A stretch of DNA of 64,000 nt. It comes from Simkania sp. (GTDB taxonomy: Bacteria > Chlamydiota > Chlamydiia > Chlamydiales > Rhabdochlamydiaceae). A program made the position numbers and the translations under genes. The stretch spans positions 62,001-126,000 of the forward strand of contig JAGXTH010000086.1 in the NCBI GenBank assembly GCA_018333475.1, given 5' to 3'. This document shows positions 36,882 to 46,600 of the stretch, one piece after another. The notes below the pieces were generated by a model. It did not search any database. It saw nothing but the letters and a program-made list of their open reading frames with translations, and was not told the DNA's origin. The stretch's first letter is position 1, and the number at the start of each line of letters is the position of its first letter.

Positions 36882-38583
36882 ATTTTCTCCTCTGCAACTT
36901 GTCTAAGTTGCGAATTTCCTGTCCTAGCCTTCCTAGCTCATAGCCATCGTAATCAACAAATTTAAAAAACCGCTCAAAAGCAGGGACCGCATTGCTAACC
37001 TGTTTGGCTAGTTCTTGTGCAACATATCGATACATGGGGTGTCCTGCAGGGGATGAACGCAATTCACACAACCACTGAAGGGCTCTAAGATTGACGTGGA
37101 AATACCAGTGAACATTATAAGCCATCGGTACGACATACTGCGCTTCCTCAGGCAATTCCTGCATAATAGTTTCATAGGTATTTTTAGCAAGCTCTATGGC
37201 TTTACAATAGTCCTCTTCCATGGGAGTCTCACGAATTTCTTGAGGAATAACATATCCATAATCGCAAGTAAGAAGTTGTCTTTCCTGCGTGAGCATGCGA
37301 TGTCTTTGTAAATCTCGATAAATTCCGAAATCCGCAAGAATTTCAAAAGTAAATGTGGCATGCTCAAGGGCACGCGGAGACTTGTGCCGACGATGTTCCC
37401 TTGCATTACAAGCAGCATCTAGAATCGCACCAAGCTGCTCCTCTGGTAATTTACTGCAATATTGTTGCAGCTCTTGCAGGCCTCCTTGGGAAGCGGAAAA
37501 AAGGAGCGCAGCAGCCACTTTAAAAGGCGATTCAGGATCATAGCTAATAAGACGAATTCCCGGATCCTCCATGCGGCCTAGAGATACCGTATCTCTTGAA
37601 GATATGGCTTTGATTTCACTTTGCATCTGTTCTAAAAACTGGCTGAAGGCCTTCTGATGCTTGTGTGACACATCGGATCTTCGAACAAAGGAAGGTATGA
37701 CTTTAAAGAGCTCTTGAAAAGCTTTTTTACCAATATCTTGCATTTCAACAAGATTATTACTGTTCATTTTTTGGATCAGCGTTTCAAAAAATCTGCCATT
37801 AGCATACACCCCTACATTGGTCAAGCTACTAGCCGGGAGTAATCCCCGTAAACAATCTAGAACTTTAGCTCTTAACGCTGCTGTATAAGCAACCTTGGAA
37901 ACTTCTGGGTCTTTTGGAAACTGTTTTTCAATACGCTCCGTCAAAGGAGCCACTAGCTTGGAATAGGTGGCGAAAAGATGGTTGCATGTCTCCACATAAA
38001 TATCCCGATATGCAGAAGTCATTAGAATCGGTTCTCGATAAAAAAGATATTCTCCATCAAATTTTTGATCGAAGTAGATATACCTGGTTGATTTTTCTAA
38101 GGGAGATCCTCCAATACGAGCATCTTCAATCGCTTTAGCAGCCAGCATAGAGATATTTTCTACTGCAAGATGCGCCCCACCTAGCTCTCCGATAGAATCA
38201 TCACCATAGCCATCTAGAATCCGATCGTAAAAATTCTGTGCTTTTTTAATCGCTGTGAGTTGATTGTCTACATCTCGTTCTTCTTCTTTGGCGATCGAAG
38301 AGCCTGTAATGGTAGAAAAAGCAGTCTCTTCATTAAGAATAAATTCTTTAAGCAAAAGAGATCGCAGCCCTAAGGAAGAACGCGAATAGCGAGAGAAAAG
38401 AGCCCCTTTGATCACTTCAGGAAGATTATGTAGCACAAAGACGTTACTCGTAGTGCTGGTGACATATCTCTCTAAAATCTTTAGCTGATTTGGCGTAAAA
38501 TCTTCATAGGTTGGAATCATTGCTCTTACCTTGGGGCTACAGTCTAAAATATCAAAGATGACACAAGCCGCTTGTATGATCAA
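36871..38583 (-). CDS. Two-domain ThyX-like (FAD-dependent thymidylate synthase-like) protein, chlamydial type
   Basis: Two homologous-looking halves; SPLEKSTRYIYFD (ExSxRY) in the N-terminal half, LQRHRMLTQERQ (RHR) in the C-terminal half. Confidence 0.75.
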   Translation of the reverse strand: MIIQAACVIFDILDCSPKVRAMIPTYEDFTPNQLKILERYVTSTTSNVFVLHNLPEVIKGALFSRYSRSSLGLRSLLLKEFILNEETAFSTITGSSIAKEEERDVDNQLTAIKKAQNFYDRILDGYGDDSIGELGGAHLAVENISMLAAKAIEDARIGGSPLEKSTRYIYFDQKFDGEYLFYREPILMTSAYRDIYVETCNHLFATYSKLVAPLTERIEKQFPKDPEVSKVAYTAALRAKVLDCLRGLLPASSLTNVGVYANGRFFETLIQKMNSNNLVEMQDIGKKAFQELFKVIPSFVRRSDVSHKHQKAFSQFLEQMQSEIKAISSRDTVSLGRMEDPGIRLISYDPESPFKVAAALLFSASQGGLQELQQYCSKLPEEQLGAILDAACNAREHRRHKSPRALEHATFTFEILADFGIYRDLQRHRMLTQERQLLTCDYGYVIPQEIRETPMEEDYCKAIELAKNTYETIMQELPEEAQYVVPMAYNVHWYFHVNLRALQWLCELRSSPAGHPMYRYVAQELAKQVSNAVPAFERFFKFVDYDGYELGRLGQEIRNLDKLQRRKYDS

Positions 38584-39016
38584 ATCATTTCGAAGGAAAC
38601 CATAGATCCATCGATATCGCAGGGCTCGATGAATACCTCATCAATACGTATTGGAAAAGAGCATTGCTTCAGAACTTGGATCAATCTCTCTAGTTGCCCC
38701 CTTTCTCCTTGCAACACAATTTCCACTCTACCATCGGCAAGATTACGCACTGTGCCAAAAAGGGCTAAGGGACTGTGAAATAATAAAGTAAACCATTTGA
38801 CCTGCGCGAAATCGCCTAAAATCGACGATCAAAAATGGGGTTGTATTACTATGAATACTACTCCATTTTTGATCGTCGATTTTCGGTTGATTTGGCGCGG
38901 TGAAATGGTTTACTTTATTATTTCACAGTCCCTAATGTAGTTGCTTTGCGCTTTGTCGTTTGACGAAATCCTACATTTTGTACTCTGCCGCTAACTAAGG
39001 CTCTCCATGCCTTCAC
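38580..39016 (-). pseudogene. acyP: Acylphosphatase gene interrupted by a MITE-like element
   Basis: 5' part MKAWRALVSGRVQNVGFRQTTKRKATTL (GTG start overlapping the dus TGA), 3' part LALFGTVRNLADGRVEIVLQGERGQLERLIQVLKQCSFPIRIDEVFIEPCDIDGSMVSFEMI*. Confidence 0.88.
38769..38932. repeat. MITE-like element, family A copy 2 (164 bp) inside acylphosphatase
   Basis: Near-identical to 25800..25963; TAA duplicated at 38766-38768 and 38933-38935. Confidence 0.92.
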
Positions 39017-40026
39017 GCCTCAACCTCTACCATCTCTTCTGCCACCACCACTTCATGCCAAGCATAGTTTTCGATTAAGATGCGAATCTCTTCCATGGTC
39101 TTAACTTGATTTAACGATTCACGCAACTTTCTTGTCCCTATGGCCTGTTTAAGATACCAACAACCCACTCGGCGCATGTCCAACACAGCCTTGCGCTCTG
39201 GTTGATATTCGATAATATGTTGCATGTGTTCTAGTAAGTGGTCCCGATAGCTAAACCCATCTTTCAATGGGATGTTTTCTCCAGACAACTGACGATAAAT
39301 ATCCTCTACAATCCACGGCTGTCCAAACGTGCCTCGAGAGACTAAAATAGCATCACACTTGGTGTCTAAAAAGATTTTTTCTGCTGCTTTCGCATTGAAA
39401 ATATCCCCGTTCCCAATAATGCAAAACTCTGGGAAAGCCTCTTTACAGGCCCTTATGTGACTCCAATCCGCGGGGCCTTTATAACCTTGGCTACGAGTTC
39501 TACCGTGAATGCACGCCGCACTAGCACCCGCTCGTTTAGCAATGCCACAAATGTCCACACAATTGATATGATCGTTATCCCAACCGGTCCTCATTTTGAC
39601 GGTCACTGGAATCTTGACAGCAGCTACCATCTCAGCAATGATATCTCCAATGATTTCAGGCGTTTTGAGTAAGCCTGAACCGCTCCCATCTTTTGTCACT
39701 TTGTCTACGGGGCATCCACAGTTGAGATCAATCACATCAAAACCAAGATCTTCGCAAATCCTGGCACAAACAGCTGCAAGGGACGGTTTTGAACCGCAGA
39801 GCTGTGCACCAATCGGATGCATATCTGCTTCATAATCCAATAACCGGTATGTCCCTGGATCATGCCTAACCAGGGCATCCATTTTGACCATTTCACAGAA
39901 CACAAGCCCGGGGCGATGCGCTGTAGTCATCCTCCTAAATGGCAAATCGGAACAGCCCGCTAAAGGAGCACAAAAAACATTAGAAGGAAGCTCTATGCCT
40001 CCGAAAATAAAAGGCCGTTTCAACAT
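39013..40026 (-). CDS. dus: tRNA-dihydrouridine synthase
   Basis: APLAGCSDLPFRRM; VIDLNCGCPVDKVTKDGSGSGLL; VTVKMRTGWD; CIHGRTRSQGYKGPADW. Confidence 0.95.
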   Translation of the reverse strand: MLKRPFIFGGIELPSNVFCAPLAGCSDLPFRRMTTAHRPGLVFCEMVKMDALVRHDPGTYRLLDYEADMHPIGAQLCGSKPSLAAVCARICEDLGFDVIDLNCGCPVDKVTKDGSGSGLLKTPEIIGDIIAEMVAAVKIPVTVKMRTGWDNDHINCVDICGIAKRAGASAACIHGRTRSQGYKGPADWSHIRACKEAFPEFCIIGNGDIFNAKAAEKIFLDTKCDAILVSRGTFGQPWIVEDIYRQLSGENIPLKDGFSYRDHLLEHMQHIIEYQPERKAVLDMRRVGCWYLKQAIGTRKLRESLNQVKTMEEIRILIENYAWHEVVVAEEMVEVEA

Positions 40027-40028
40027 GA

Positions 40029-40328
40029 TTAACGCAAAAAGAGCATCATAAGAAATTTTTCAACTAGATTCAGGCCCAGGAATGCGAGCATAGGACTGAG
40101 ATCCAATCTTCCTCCAATCGGAGGAATCAACCGACGAAATAAGTTTAGATAGGGATCGGTAATTCTACTGATGAAAAAAATGATCGGGTGGTAGGCTGCT
40201 TTGGGGAACCATGAAGCAATGATCCTGACAGCAATCAGTACAGTATAAAGAAATACCGTATAATGAACGAGAGAAGCTAATATTAAGATCATAAAATAAC
40301 TTTTTGTCTCCATTTTATCTTTGAACAA
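40029..40328 (-). CDS. YggT family membrane protein
   Basis: VLIAVRIIASWFPKAAYHPIIFFISRITDPYLNLFRRLIPPIGGRLDLSPMLAFLGL. Confidence 0.85.
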   Translation of the reverse strand: MFKDKMETKSYFMILILASLVHYTVFLYTVLIAVRIIASWFPKAAYHPIIFFISRITDPYLNLFRRLIPPIGGRLDLSPMLAFLGLNLVEKFLMMLFLR

Positions 40329-40339
40329 GTATTTGTGCC

Positions 40340-41695
40340 ATGAATTCTTTGCTAAAACAAGTAAAGAAAGTATACTCTAGCGAATTATTTATGCATGTTC
40401 TAGGCCTACACAGAGATAGCAATTGTTGGAAAATAGCTCTCATCTCGCTACAAGACAAGGGCGAGCGGATAGAACTATTGCACACTTTGCGCCAAGAAGA
40501 TAAGCCTTTAGAGATCCTTGAAACCATTCTTTCGAAAAAACCTTACCACATCGCCTCCGCCCTTTCTGCAGATCAAGTCATCTTGCGCTCCTTAAGTCTT
40601 GATATTCGTGGTTGGGATCACATTCTTAAAGTACTTCCCTTCCAAATTGAAGACCTGATCCCCTTTCCTAAAGAACACACTCTTCTTCTCCCTTTTCTCG
40701 AACAAGAAACAGCGCAGGGAAGCACAGTAAAACTGGTTGCTACACAACACTCTTTTCTCAAGGAAATGCTTTCTGCCATCCACACCCTTGGAATGGATCC
40801 CCACCACATGACCACTGCAGTCCATGCATTAAAACGTTGGGCTAGATTCGTCGCACCACAAGAACGTTCTCTTTTTCTCCTTTATGTAAGCCAAAAAAGC
40901 AGTTTTGGAGCCCTCCTTCTTGATGAAGACATCAAGATATTTAAAACATTTTCCTACGAACGAAATGGGGAGTCTTTAAGAATAAAAACATTTCTCGAGT
41001 CTCAGCTAGAAGGGTCTACGTCATTGCCTTGGCTAATCGCCGGAGAATCAGAACTTCTCAACGAGGAGTTTCCTTCTTTACCGGTAACAAAACAACTTCA
41101 AGAATATGCAATTCCAATAGGAATCTGTTTAGAAGTTTTGGCCAAAGATGGGAAATCTATAGAATGGTGTCAGAATACACTAGAGGCTCCCTCGCGCAGA
41201 AAAAAAAACCGTAAAACACTCTTCACAACGATTGCATTATTGATGGGGTGCACCATTCTCTTTGGCCCCCTTGGTCATCGGCTGCTGGCAAAGCATGAAA
41301 CCTCTTTATTTACACGCGCTAAAACTGCTTTAGCAACGCTCCACATACCGACAAAAACGCTAGATCTTCAAGGAGCTCTTGAACGACTTGTTATGAGACA
41401 GGATGAGCTCTCTCAAGAAGCGCAGTTTGGACCTTACTCACCTTCTTTAAGTTTAGCTTTATCCAGCATCAGCCGGGCAACTCTTTCACTAGATCCACAT
41501 CAACCTCCTACTATCAGAACACTCAACTACTATGTGTCTGCATCAAAACAACCCACACTAGACATAGAATGGGCTTGCCCTAGCAAAGATTCCTTGCGCT
41601 CCATAAAAACAGCTTTAAACCGCCTGCAAACTCCAAAAATTGCTGTATGCCGTGAAAATGAAACTCTTCTCTTTACCTCTTTTGTGATGGAATGA
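40340..41695 (+). CDS. Type II secretion GspL/PilM-like protein (chlamydial CT646 type)
   Basis: Actin-like N-terminal layout (LGLHRDSNCWKIALI...FQIEDLIPFP), single TM TLFTTIALLMGCTILFGPLG, periplasmic tail; position next to dus. Confidence 0.6.
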   Translation: MNSLLKQVKKVYSSELFMHVLGLHRDSNCWKIALISLQDKGERIELLHTLRQEDKPLEILETILSKKPYHIASALSADQVILRSLSLDIRGWDHILKVLPFQIEDLIPFPKEHTLLLPFLEQETAQGSTVKLVATQHSFLKEMLSAIHTLGMDPHHMTTAVHALKRWARFVAPQERSLFLLYVSQKSSFGALLLDEDIKIFKTFSYERNGESLRIKTFLESQLEGSTSLPWLIAGESELLNEEFPSLPVTKQLQEYAIPIGICLEVLAKDGKSIEWCQNTLEAPSRRKKNRKTLFTTIALLMGCTILFGPLGHRLLAKHETSLFTRAKTALATLHIPTKTLDLQGALERLVMRQDELSQEAQFGPYSPSLSLALSSISRATLSLDPHQPPTIRTLNYYVSASKQPTLDIEWACPSKDSLRSIKTALNRLQTPKIAVCRENETLLFTSFVME

Positions 41696-42288
41696 ACTTG
41701 TCTACTTTATTCTCTTATCGTCACTTAACTACTATTGGCTGTGCTATCAGCGGAAGTCTTGCAATCTTCTCTGCAATCTCTTTTTTCTATCAAGCAACTA
41801 TAGTTTATAGAAACGATAGAACACTGTCCTCGATAGAACGTGATTTGCCTAAACTTACTGCTTTTTCTCAAGCAAAACACCAGGCTGAAACCATGGCACA
41901 AAAAGCAGATCCAAAATACCTTGAAAAACATCTTTCTTCTCTACAGTTTCTGAATCTTGAAAGAGGATCTCTAGAACTCTTGGAGAAAAAAAACGTCTTA
42001 AATGAGCAAGCAGCTAAACGCCTTTATTTCCTTCGCAATGACAATACTATTCACTTACAAACCCACAAAAAAATCACTACCGGCCTCTGTCGAGAAATTA
42101 AAGAGATTCTCTCCCATCCCATAGAGATCGATGAAAAAGATTTGCCCTCTATCCTAGAAGAGCTGGAGGGTAAAGAGACCCAGTTAGAAAAACCCCCTCT
42201 CAGAATTTATTGTTTTTCCTTAGAGAAAAAAGAAACATCTCCACATTACACCCTATATTTTGAATTATGGCGCAAAGAACTATTGTAA
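41692..42288 (+). CDS. Hypothetical membrane-anchored protein, putative GspM-like partner
   Basis: N-terminal TM; ATGA overlap with the upstream GspL-like gene. Confidence 0.55.
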   Translation: MNLSTLFSYRHLTTIGCAISGSLAIFSAISFFYQATIVYRNDRTLSSIERDLPKLTAFSQAKHQAETMAQKADPKYLEKHLSSLQFLNLERGSLELLEKKNVLNEQAAKRLYFLRNDNTIHLQTHKKITTGLCREIKEILSHPIEIDEKDLPSILEELEGKETQLEKPPLRIYCFSLEKKETSPHYTLYFELWRKELL

Positions 42289-43682
42289 ACACAAACTTTA
42301 GAGTCCAAGACGATTTGCAGTTGGAAACCAACTCAAGACTCGATCCCGGCTATGCTTTAGAACGCTCTTCTGCCTTCTCAAAAAAGGTGAAGTATGGAAT
42401 TTCCTGCCTAACTCTTCTTATTCTGTTTTCCTCCTGTAGTGCAAAAGTTGAGCAAAAAGATCCCAGTATCATTAGCATGCAAACGATCGATCGCAACGGT
42501 TTCAGCGAAACAATCAGTTCCAAAGACCGCCTTGCTAGTTTTTCTAAAATCAATTTCCTCTCTCCGCAACCCTATCAAAAAGTTCTTCGAGTTTACCCCC
42601 GTAATGATACCGGGCAGAGTGTATCCCGCATTACCAGTTACCATTCTAATGGCCAAATATGGCAATACCTTGAAGTGGCTGAGGGGCGTGCTCACGGGCT
42701 CTACCAAGAGTGGCACCCCAATGGCAAATTAAAAATAGAGGCGTACGTTATTGAAGGGTTGGCTGATGTTACCGATACCGCACAGGCAAGCTGGCTTTTT
42801 GAAGGTTTAAGCAGAGTTTGGGATCAACAAGAGCGCCCCTTAGCGGAATTTCTCTATGAAAAAGGAGTCCTTCACGGAGAAAGTCGCTACTTTCATGAAA
42901 ATGGTTCAGTAGCAAAAGCCATTCCTTACCTACACAACGATATCGACGGTACCGTCACCATTTACAGTAGCTCCGGAGATGTTCTCGAAACCATTCCCTT
43001 TCAAAAAGGGTCGAAACATGGCATCGCAGAAGGTAAAGCCATTGATGGCTCCTGGTCTTTTTGGGAGAGCTATGATCAAGGAAAGCTTCTAGAAGCTCGT
43101 TATACTTCTGTGTTATGGGAACATTTACCCCAGGTCAACAATGGTGAAGGATTCCAATTGGTCATGGAAAATAACCAAATCTCGACTATCGTGCAAATTC
43201 ATCAAGGAGAGTCTATTGGAAGCGTTCGCAAATATAAAAATAATGGCTCACTTGAGAGCATCTTCCATGTAAAAGATGGTGTGAAACATGGGGAAGAACT
43301 TGTTTTTTTCCCTGCCCCCAAAGCAGAAAATCCCTTGGAACTACCTCCTCAAGCAAAACTCAGTGTGCAATGGAATAACGACTCCATTCACGGCATCACT
43401 AAAACCTGGTTTGCCAATGGCCTTCTTGAAAGTCAGAGAGAAATGAATACTAACAAAAAACACGGCCTCTCTTTGGCCTACTACAACGATGGTAGTTTGA
43501 TGTTAATGGAAGACTACGATCAAGATCGTCTAGTTAAAGGCACTTACTACAAACGTGGCGATAAACAAATTGTTTCTACCATTGCCGACGGATCAGGAAC
43601 AGCGACACTCTTTGATGCTGAAGGCCATTTTAAGCAAAAAACTCACTATGAGCGTGGTTGGCCAAAAACAAGTCATGACTAA
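42267..43682 (+). CDS. YwqK/MORN-like repeat lipoprotein
   Basis: Repeats YHSNGQIWQYLEVAEGRAHGLYQEWHPNGKLKIEAY, YYNDGSLMLMEDYDQDRLVKGTYYKRGD; internal lipobox ISCLTLLILFSSC suggests a start downstream of 42267. Confidence 0.75.
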   Translation: MAQRTIVNTNFRVQDDLQLETNSRLDPGYALERSSAFSKKVKYGISCLTLLILFSSCSAKVEQKDPSIISMQTIDRNGFSETISSKDRLASFSKINFLSPQPYQKVLRVYPRNDTGQSVSRITSYHSNGQIWQYLEVAEGRAHGLYQEWHPNGKLKIEAYVIEGLADVTDTAQASWLFEGLSRVWDQQERPLAEFLYEKGVLHGESRYFHENGSVAKAIPYLHNDIDGTVTIYSSSGDVLETIPFQKGSKHGIAEGKAIDGSWSFWESYDQGKLLEARYTSVLWEHLPQVNNGEGFQLVMENNQISTIVQIHQGESIGSVRKYKNNGSLESIFHVKDGVKHGEELVFFPAPKAENPLELPPQAKLSVQWNNDSIHGITKTWFANGLLESQREMNTNKKHGLSLAYYNDGSLMLMEDYDQDRLVKGTYYKRGDKQIVSTIADGSGTATLFDAEGHFKQKTHYERGWPKTSHD

Positions 43683-44211
43683 CCCCAAAACACGGTTACG
43701 AATCTCAACCAAACAACACCTGCGATGCATTCCACTACAAAGAAGAAAAGAAGCTTCAGAAAAGGTTTTAGAATCTCTCTTACCCAAAATACGGCACTTT
43801 ACTTTGGTGGTTTCTTTTGCAAGCTTTGGCCATGAAATCAACCTTTGGCCACTCAATGCTCAACTCGAGAAGCAAGGTTCTCTCTGTCTACCAGGGCATT
43901 CACTAGGGCTATTTAAAGTTGAAAGCATTGCTGATCAGCTCTGTTCTTCTTCATTAAAACCACTTGTGCCAAACCCTACTCTCTGTGTCCAAGTGGATCT
44001 TCAACAAGTTGATTGTATCTTGGTCCCAGCTCTTCTATTTGATCAAAACCTCTTTAGGATTGGGCACGGCGGTGGTTTTTATGATCGCTTGCTAGAAAAA
44101 GTTCATCCTAATACTTCTGTCTGGGGGGTAGGATTGCTAGAACAACGTTCTCCCTGTCCTTTGCCAAGAGAACCTCACGATATCCCAGTCAAAAAGCTTT
44201 TTCTATTCTAA
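43675..44211 (+). CDS. 5-formyltetrahydrofolate cyclo-ligase
   Basis: DCILVPALLFDQNLFRIGHGGGFYDRLLEK; start set to ATG 43675 overlapping the upstream stop. Confidence 0.88.
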   Translation: MTNPKTRLRISTKQHLRCIPLQRRKEASEKVLESLLPKIRHFTLVVSFASFGHEINLWPLNAQLEKQGSLCLPGHSLGLFKVESIADQLCSSSLKPLVPNPTLCVQVDLQQVDCILVPALLFDQNLFRIGHGGGFYDRLLEKVHPNTSVWGVGLLEQRSPCPLPREPHDIPVKKLFLF

Positions 44212-44232
44212 ACAGGCTCTTAGAAGCTGTAT

Positions 44233-44796
44233 CTACTCTTTATATTGGCTACCTGGAGTTTGATAATTTGGGCTTTGGTCCTCTGGCTGTGAAGCGGGAT
44301 AAGGAGGGGGAGGAGAAGGCTGTGGAGCCGCCTGTTGAGGGTAACAATAGCATCCTGGTTGCGGCGGTTGTTGCCCAGGAGGAAACATCGGTGGAGAAGG
44401 CTGTGACCCTTGCTGCTGCTGTTGTTGTAACTGTTGTTGTTGTTGCTGAAGATTTTTCCCACGACACTGTCTAGCACCACTACCACCTAAGGCTGTTGCT
44501 GTGCCTCCAGTAGCGACGCCAGAAAATACGGAAAAAGGGGATCCATCTAAACAATACCAAAGCACCGTATAAGGCGTTTGCGAACGATCTGGCCTAGAAT
44601 ATCCCTGAAAGGTATCTGTCCATGCAGAGGTATTCGTTGCATCGATCACCATTTCCCCTTTTACCGATCCATCAGAACCTCGAACGACAGCCCGTAGTTG
44701 GTAGGGACTGTCATTGATGAGAATCACTGTACCAGCGTGGAGTGTTGGCAAGAGGAAAAGTATCAAGAGAAAAAAACAGCGCTTGAACCATTTCAT
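44233..44796 (-). CDS. Secreted hypothetical protein with poly-Gln/Pro-rich C-terminal tail
   Basis: Signal peptide MKWFKRCFFLLILFLLPTLHAG; QQQQQQLQQQQQQGSQPSPP...; 4-bp overlap with oppA stop. Confidence 0.75.
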   Translation of the reverse strand: MKWFKRCFFLLILFLLPTLHAGTVILINDSPYQLRAVVRGSDGSVKGEMVIDATNTSAWTDTFQGYSRPDRSQTPYTVLWYCLDGSPFSVFSGVATGGTATALGGSGARQCRGKNLQQQQQQLQQQQQQGSQPSPPMFPPGQQPPQPGCYCYPQQAAPQPSPPPPYPASQPEDQSPNYQTPGSQYKE

Positions 44797-46466
44797 CGCT
44801 CATCCTCTTTTTTAGAAGAATCTACATGTGCCCAACGAAAATCTAACCCACCCATCTTCGAAATAAACACATCGTTAAGCTGATGATTTTTTACAAATAA
44901 CAAATTGTAATGAAACAGTGGCACAATGGGCATATCTTCCATTAAAATCTTTTCACACTGAGACAATAACTGCATCCTTTCCACAGAATTGGCCATCACA
45001 CTAGAGTTTTCTAAAAGCTTTGTATATTCTGCATTCTCCCAGTGTGTGTGATTGGCGCTTGCTGTTTTACTCTTGAAAATTTCTAAAAAAGAAAGCGGAT
45101 CATTATAATCTGCCATCCAGGACCCAACAGCAATCTGGAAATCTCCCTTATACAGCCTTTCCAAATAAGCTTTCGATTCTAGAGCCACAAGAGCTACGGT
45201 AACGCCAAAAACCCTTTGCCATCTTTCTTGAAGCATTTGAGCAATACGTTGATTTCTTTCGGAGTTTGGAAAAAGCAATTCTATCTCGGGTAATTTTGAC
45301 AAAGTCATAGAAATCTCTTCTAATCCTTCATCAAAGAGCTTCTTTGCCTGATGTGTATCGTCATTTTTGAAATATGACTCCTCGTGTAATCCAAAAACCT
45401 CTGGAACAAACCCAGTCGCAGCCACTTGACTTCCAGCTAAAGCATGCTCAACAAGTTCATCACGATTCACGCTTAATGAAAGCGCTCTGCGCATTTTGGA
45501 TGAACTCAACAAAGCATTTTCCGTGTTGATCCTCAAAAAATAAGTTCCCAAAATCGGTTTCTTATTAAGCATTTTTTCAGCATGTAGTTTTCCTAAAGCA
45601 TCGATAGGCAAAACGCTTAATGGAGACCCGGCCCAATCGATTTCTTTACTTTCAAACATACTCAATTCTGCTGCTTCCTGAAGCATGTACATGGAGATCC
45701 CATCTAGTTTGACTGTATTGCAATCCCAGTAACTAGAGTTCTTCTCTACCTGAATACTATCCTGACTCTTCCACTCTTTCAGTACGAATGGGCCGTTGCT
45801 GACAAAAGTTTCTACCTTTTCTAACCAGTGTGGAACACTGCAATCCACCTTAGCATTGATGGGAAAGTACACAGGATATGAGGTGAGCTCAAGAAAATAA
45901 GGCGTTGGTTTTTCCAGCTCTATTTGCAATGTATATTCATCAAGAACTTTGACCCCAAGTTGCTCGATCGAGATCTCTCCAGACTTAATAGCTTGAGCAT
46001 TCTTGATAGGATAGAGTTGAAATGCATTATCTGCAGGCGTTTTTGGGTCTAGGACACGTCTCCATGCATAGACAAAGTCCTCTGCTACTATAGCTTCGCC
46101 ATTCGTCCACTTGGCATCTCGTAAAGTGAATGTATATGTCTTCAGATCTTCAGAAATGACAACGTCTTTTGCAAGCGCCATCTCTACTTTATCTTTTTGG
46201 TCGATTCTCGTAAGACCCTCAAAAAGCATCCGAACCATTGTAATCGATTGCAAGTCGCGCGCTTTTGCTGGATCCAGCGTGCGCGGTTCACTGCCTATAT
46301 TAACACGCAATACACGTCGAGTGTCTTGCGAAGCTTCTTTAGCAATTTTAGATCCATTCTCATGGTTTTTGCTCGGAGACTGGCAAGAAATTTGAAATAA
46401 AATACATGCCATAGCTACAAGCCACAGCCCCTTTTTCTTTCTCAGATGTAACATATGGATAACCAT
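44793..46466 (-). CDS. oppA: Oligopeptide ABC transporter substrate-binding protein
   Basis: Lipobox ACILFQISCQS; VNIGSEPRTLDPAKARDLQSITMVRMLFEGLTR; WTNGEAIVAEDFVYAWRRVLDPK. Confidence 0.95.
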   Translation of the reverse strand: MVIHMLHLRKKKGLWLVAMACILFQISCQSPSKNHENGSKIAKEASQDTRRVLRVNIGSEPRTLDPAKARDLQSITMVRMLFEGLTRIDQKDKVEMALAKDVVISEDLKTYTFTLRDAKWTNGEAIVAEDFVYAWRRVLDPKTPADNAFQLYPIKNAQAIKSGEISIEQLGVKVLDEYTLQIELEKPTPYFLELTSYPVYFPINAKVDCSVPHWLEKVETFVSNGPFVLKEWKSQDSIQVEKNSSYWDCNTVKLDGISMYMLQEAAELSMFESKEIDWAGSPLSVLPIDALGKLHAEKMLNKKPILGTYFLRINTENALLSSSKMRRALSLSVNRDELVEHALAGSQVAATGFVPEVFGLHEESYFKNDDTHQAKKLFDEGLEEISMTLSKLPEIELLFPNSERNQRIAQMLQERWQRVFGVTVALVALESKAYLERLYKGDFQIAVGSWMADYNDPLSFLEIFKSKTASANHTHWENAEYTKLLENSSVMANSVERMQLLSQCEKILMEDMPIVPLFHYNLLFVKNHQLNDVFISKMGGLDFRWAHVDSSKKEDER

Positions 46467-46542
46467 GGTTGAAGCATGTAGAACTCAAGCTTAAGAGTGT
46501 ATGATTTTTTCTTCAATAGAGCTCTTTCGAAACTAAACTTCA

Positions 46543-46600
46543 GTCGATTTTAGGCGATTTCGCGCAGGTCAAATGGTTTACTTTATTATTTCACAGTCCC
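46543..46600. repeat. Truncated (half) copy of MITE-like family A
   Basis: gtcgattttaggcgatttcgcgcaggtcaaatggtttactttattatttcacagtccc matches the reverse complement of the left half of copies 1 and 2; followed by TAA. Confidence 0.85.

Noticed and set aside
42267-43682. YwqK-like protein as antitoxin of a toxin-antitoxin pair
   Set aside because: No toxin-like gene adjacent; the lipobox and repeats fit a lipoprotein, and the position matches the conserved chlamydial block upstream of ygfA.
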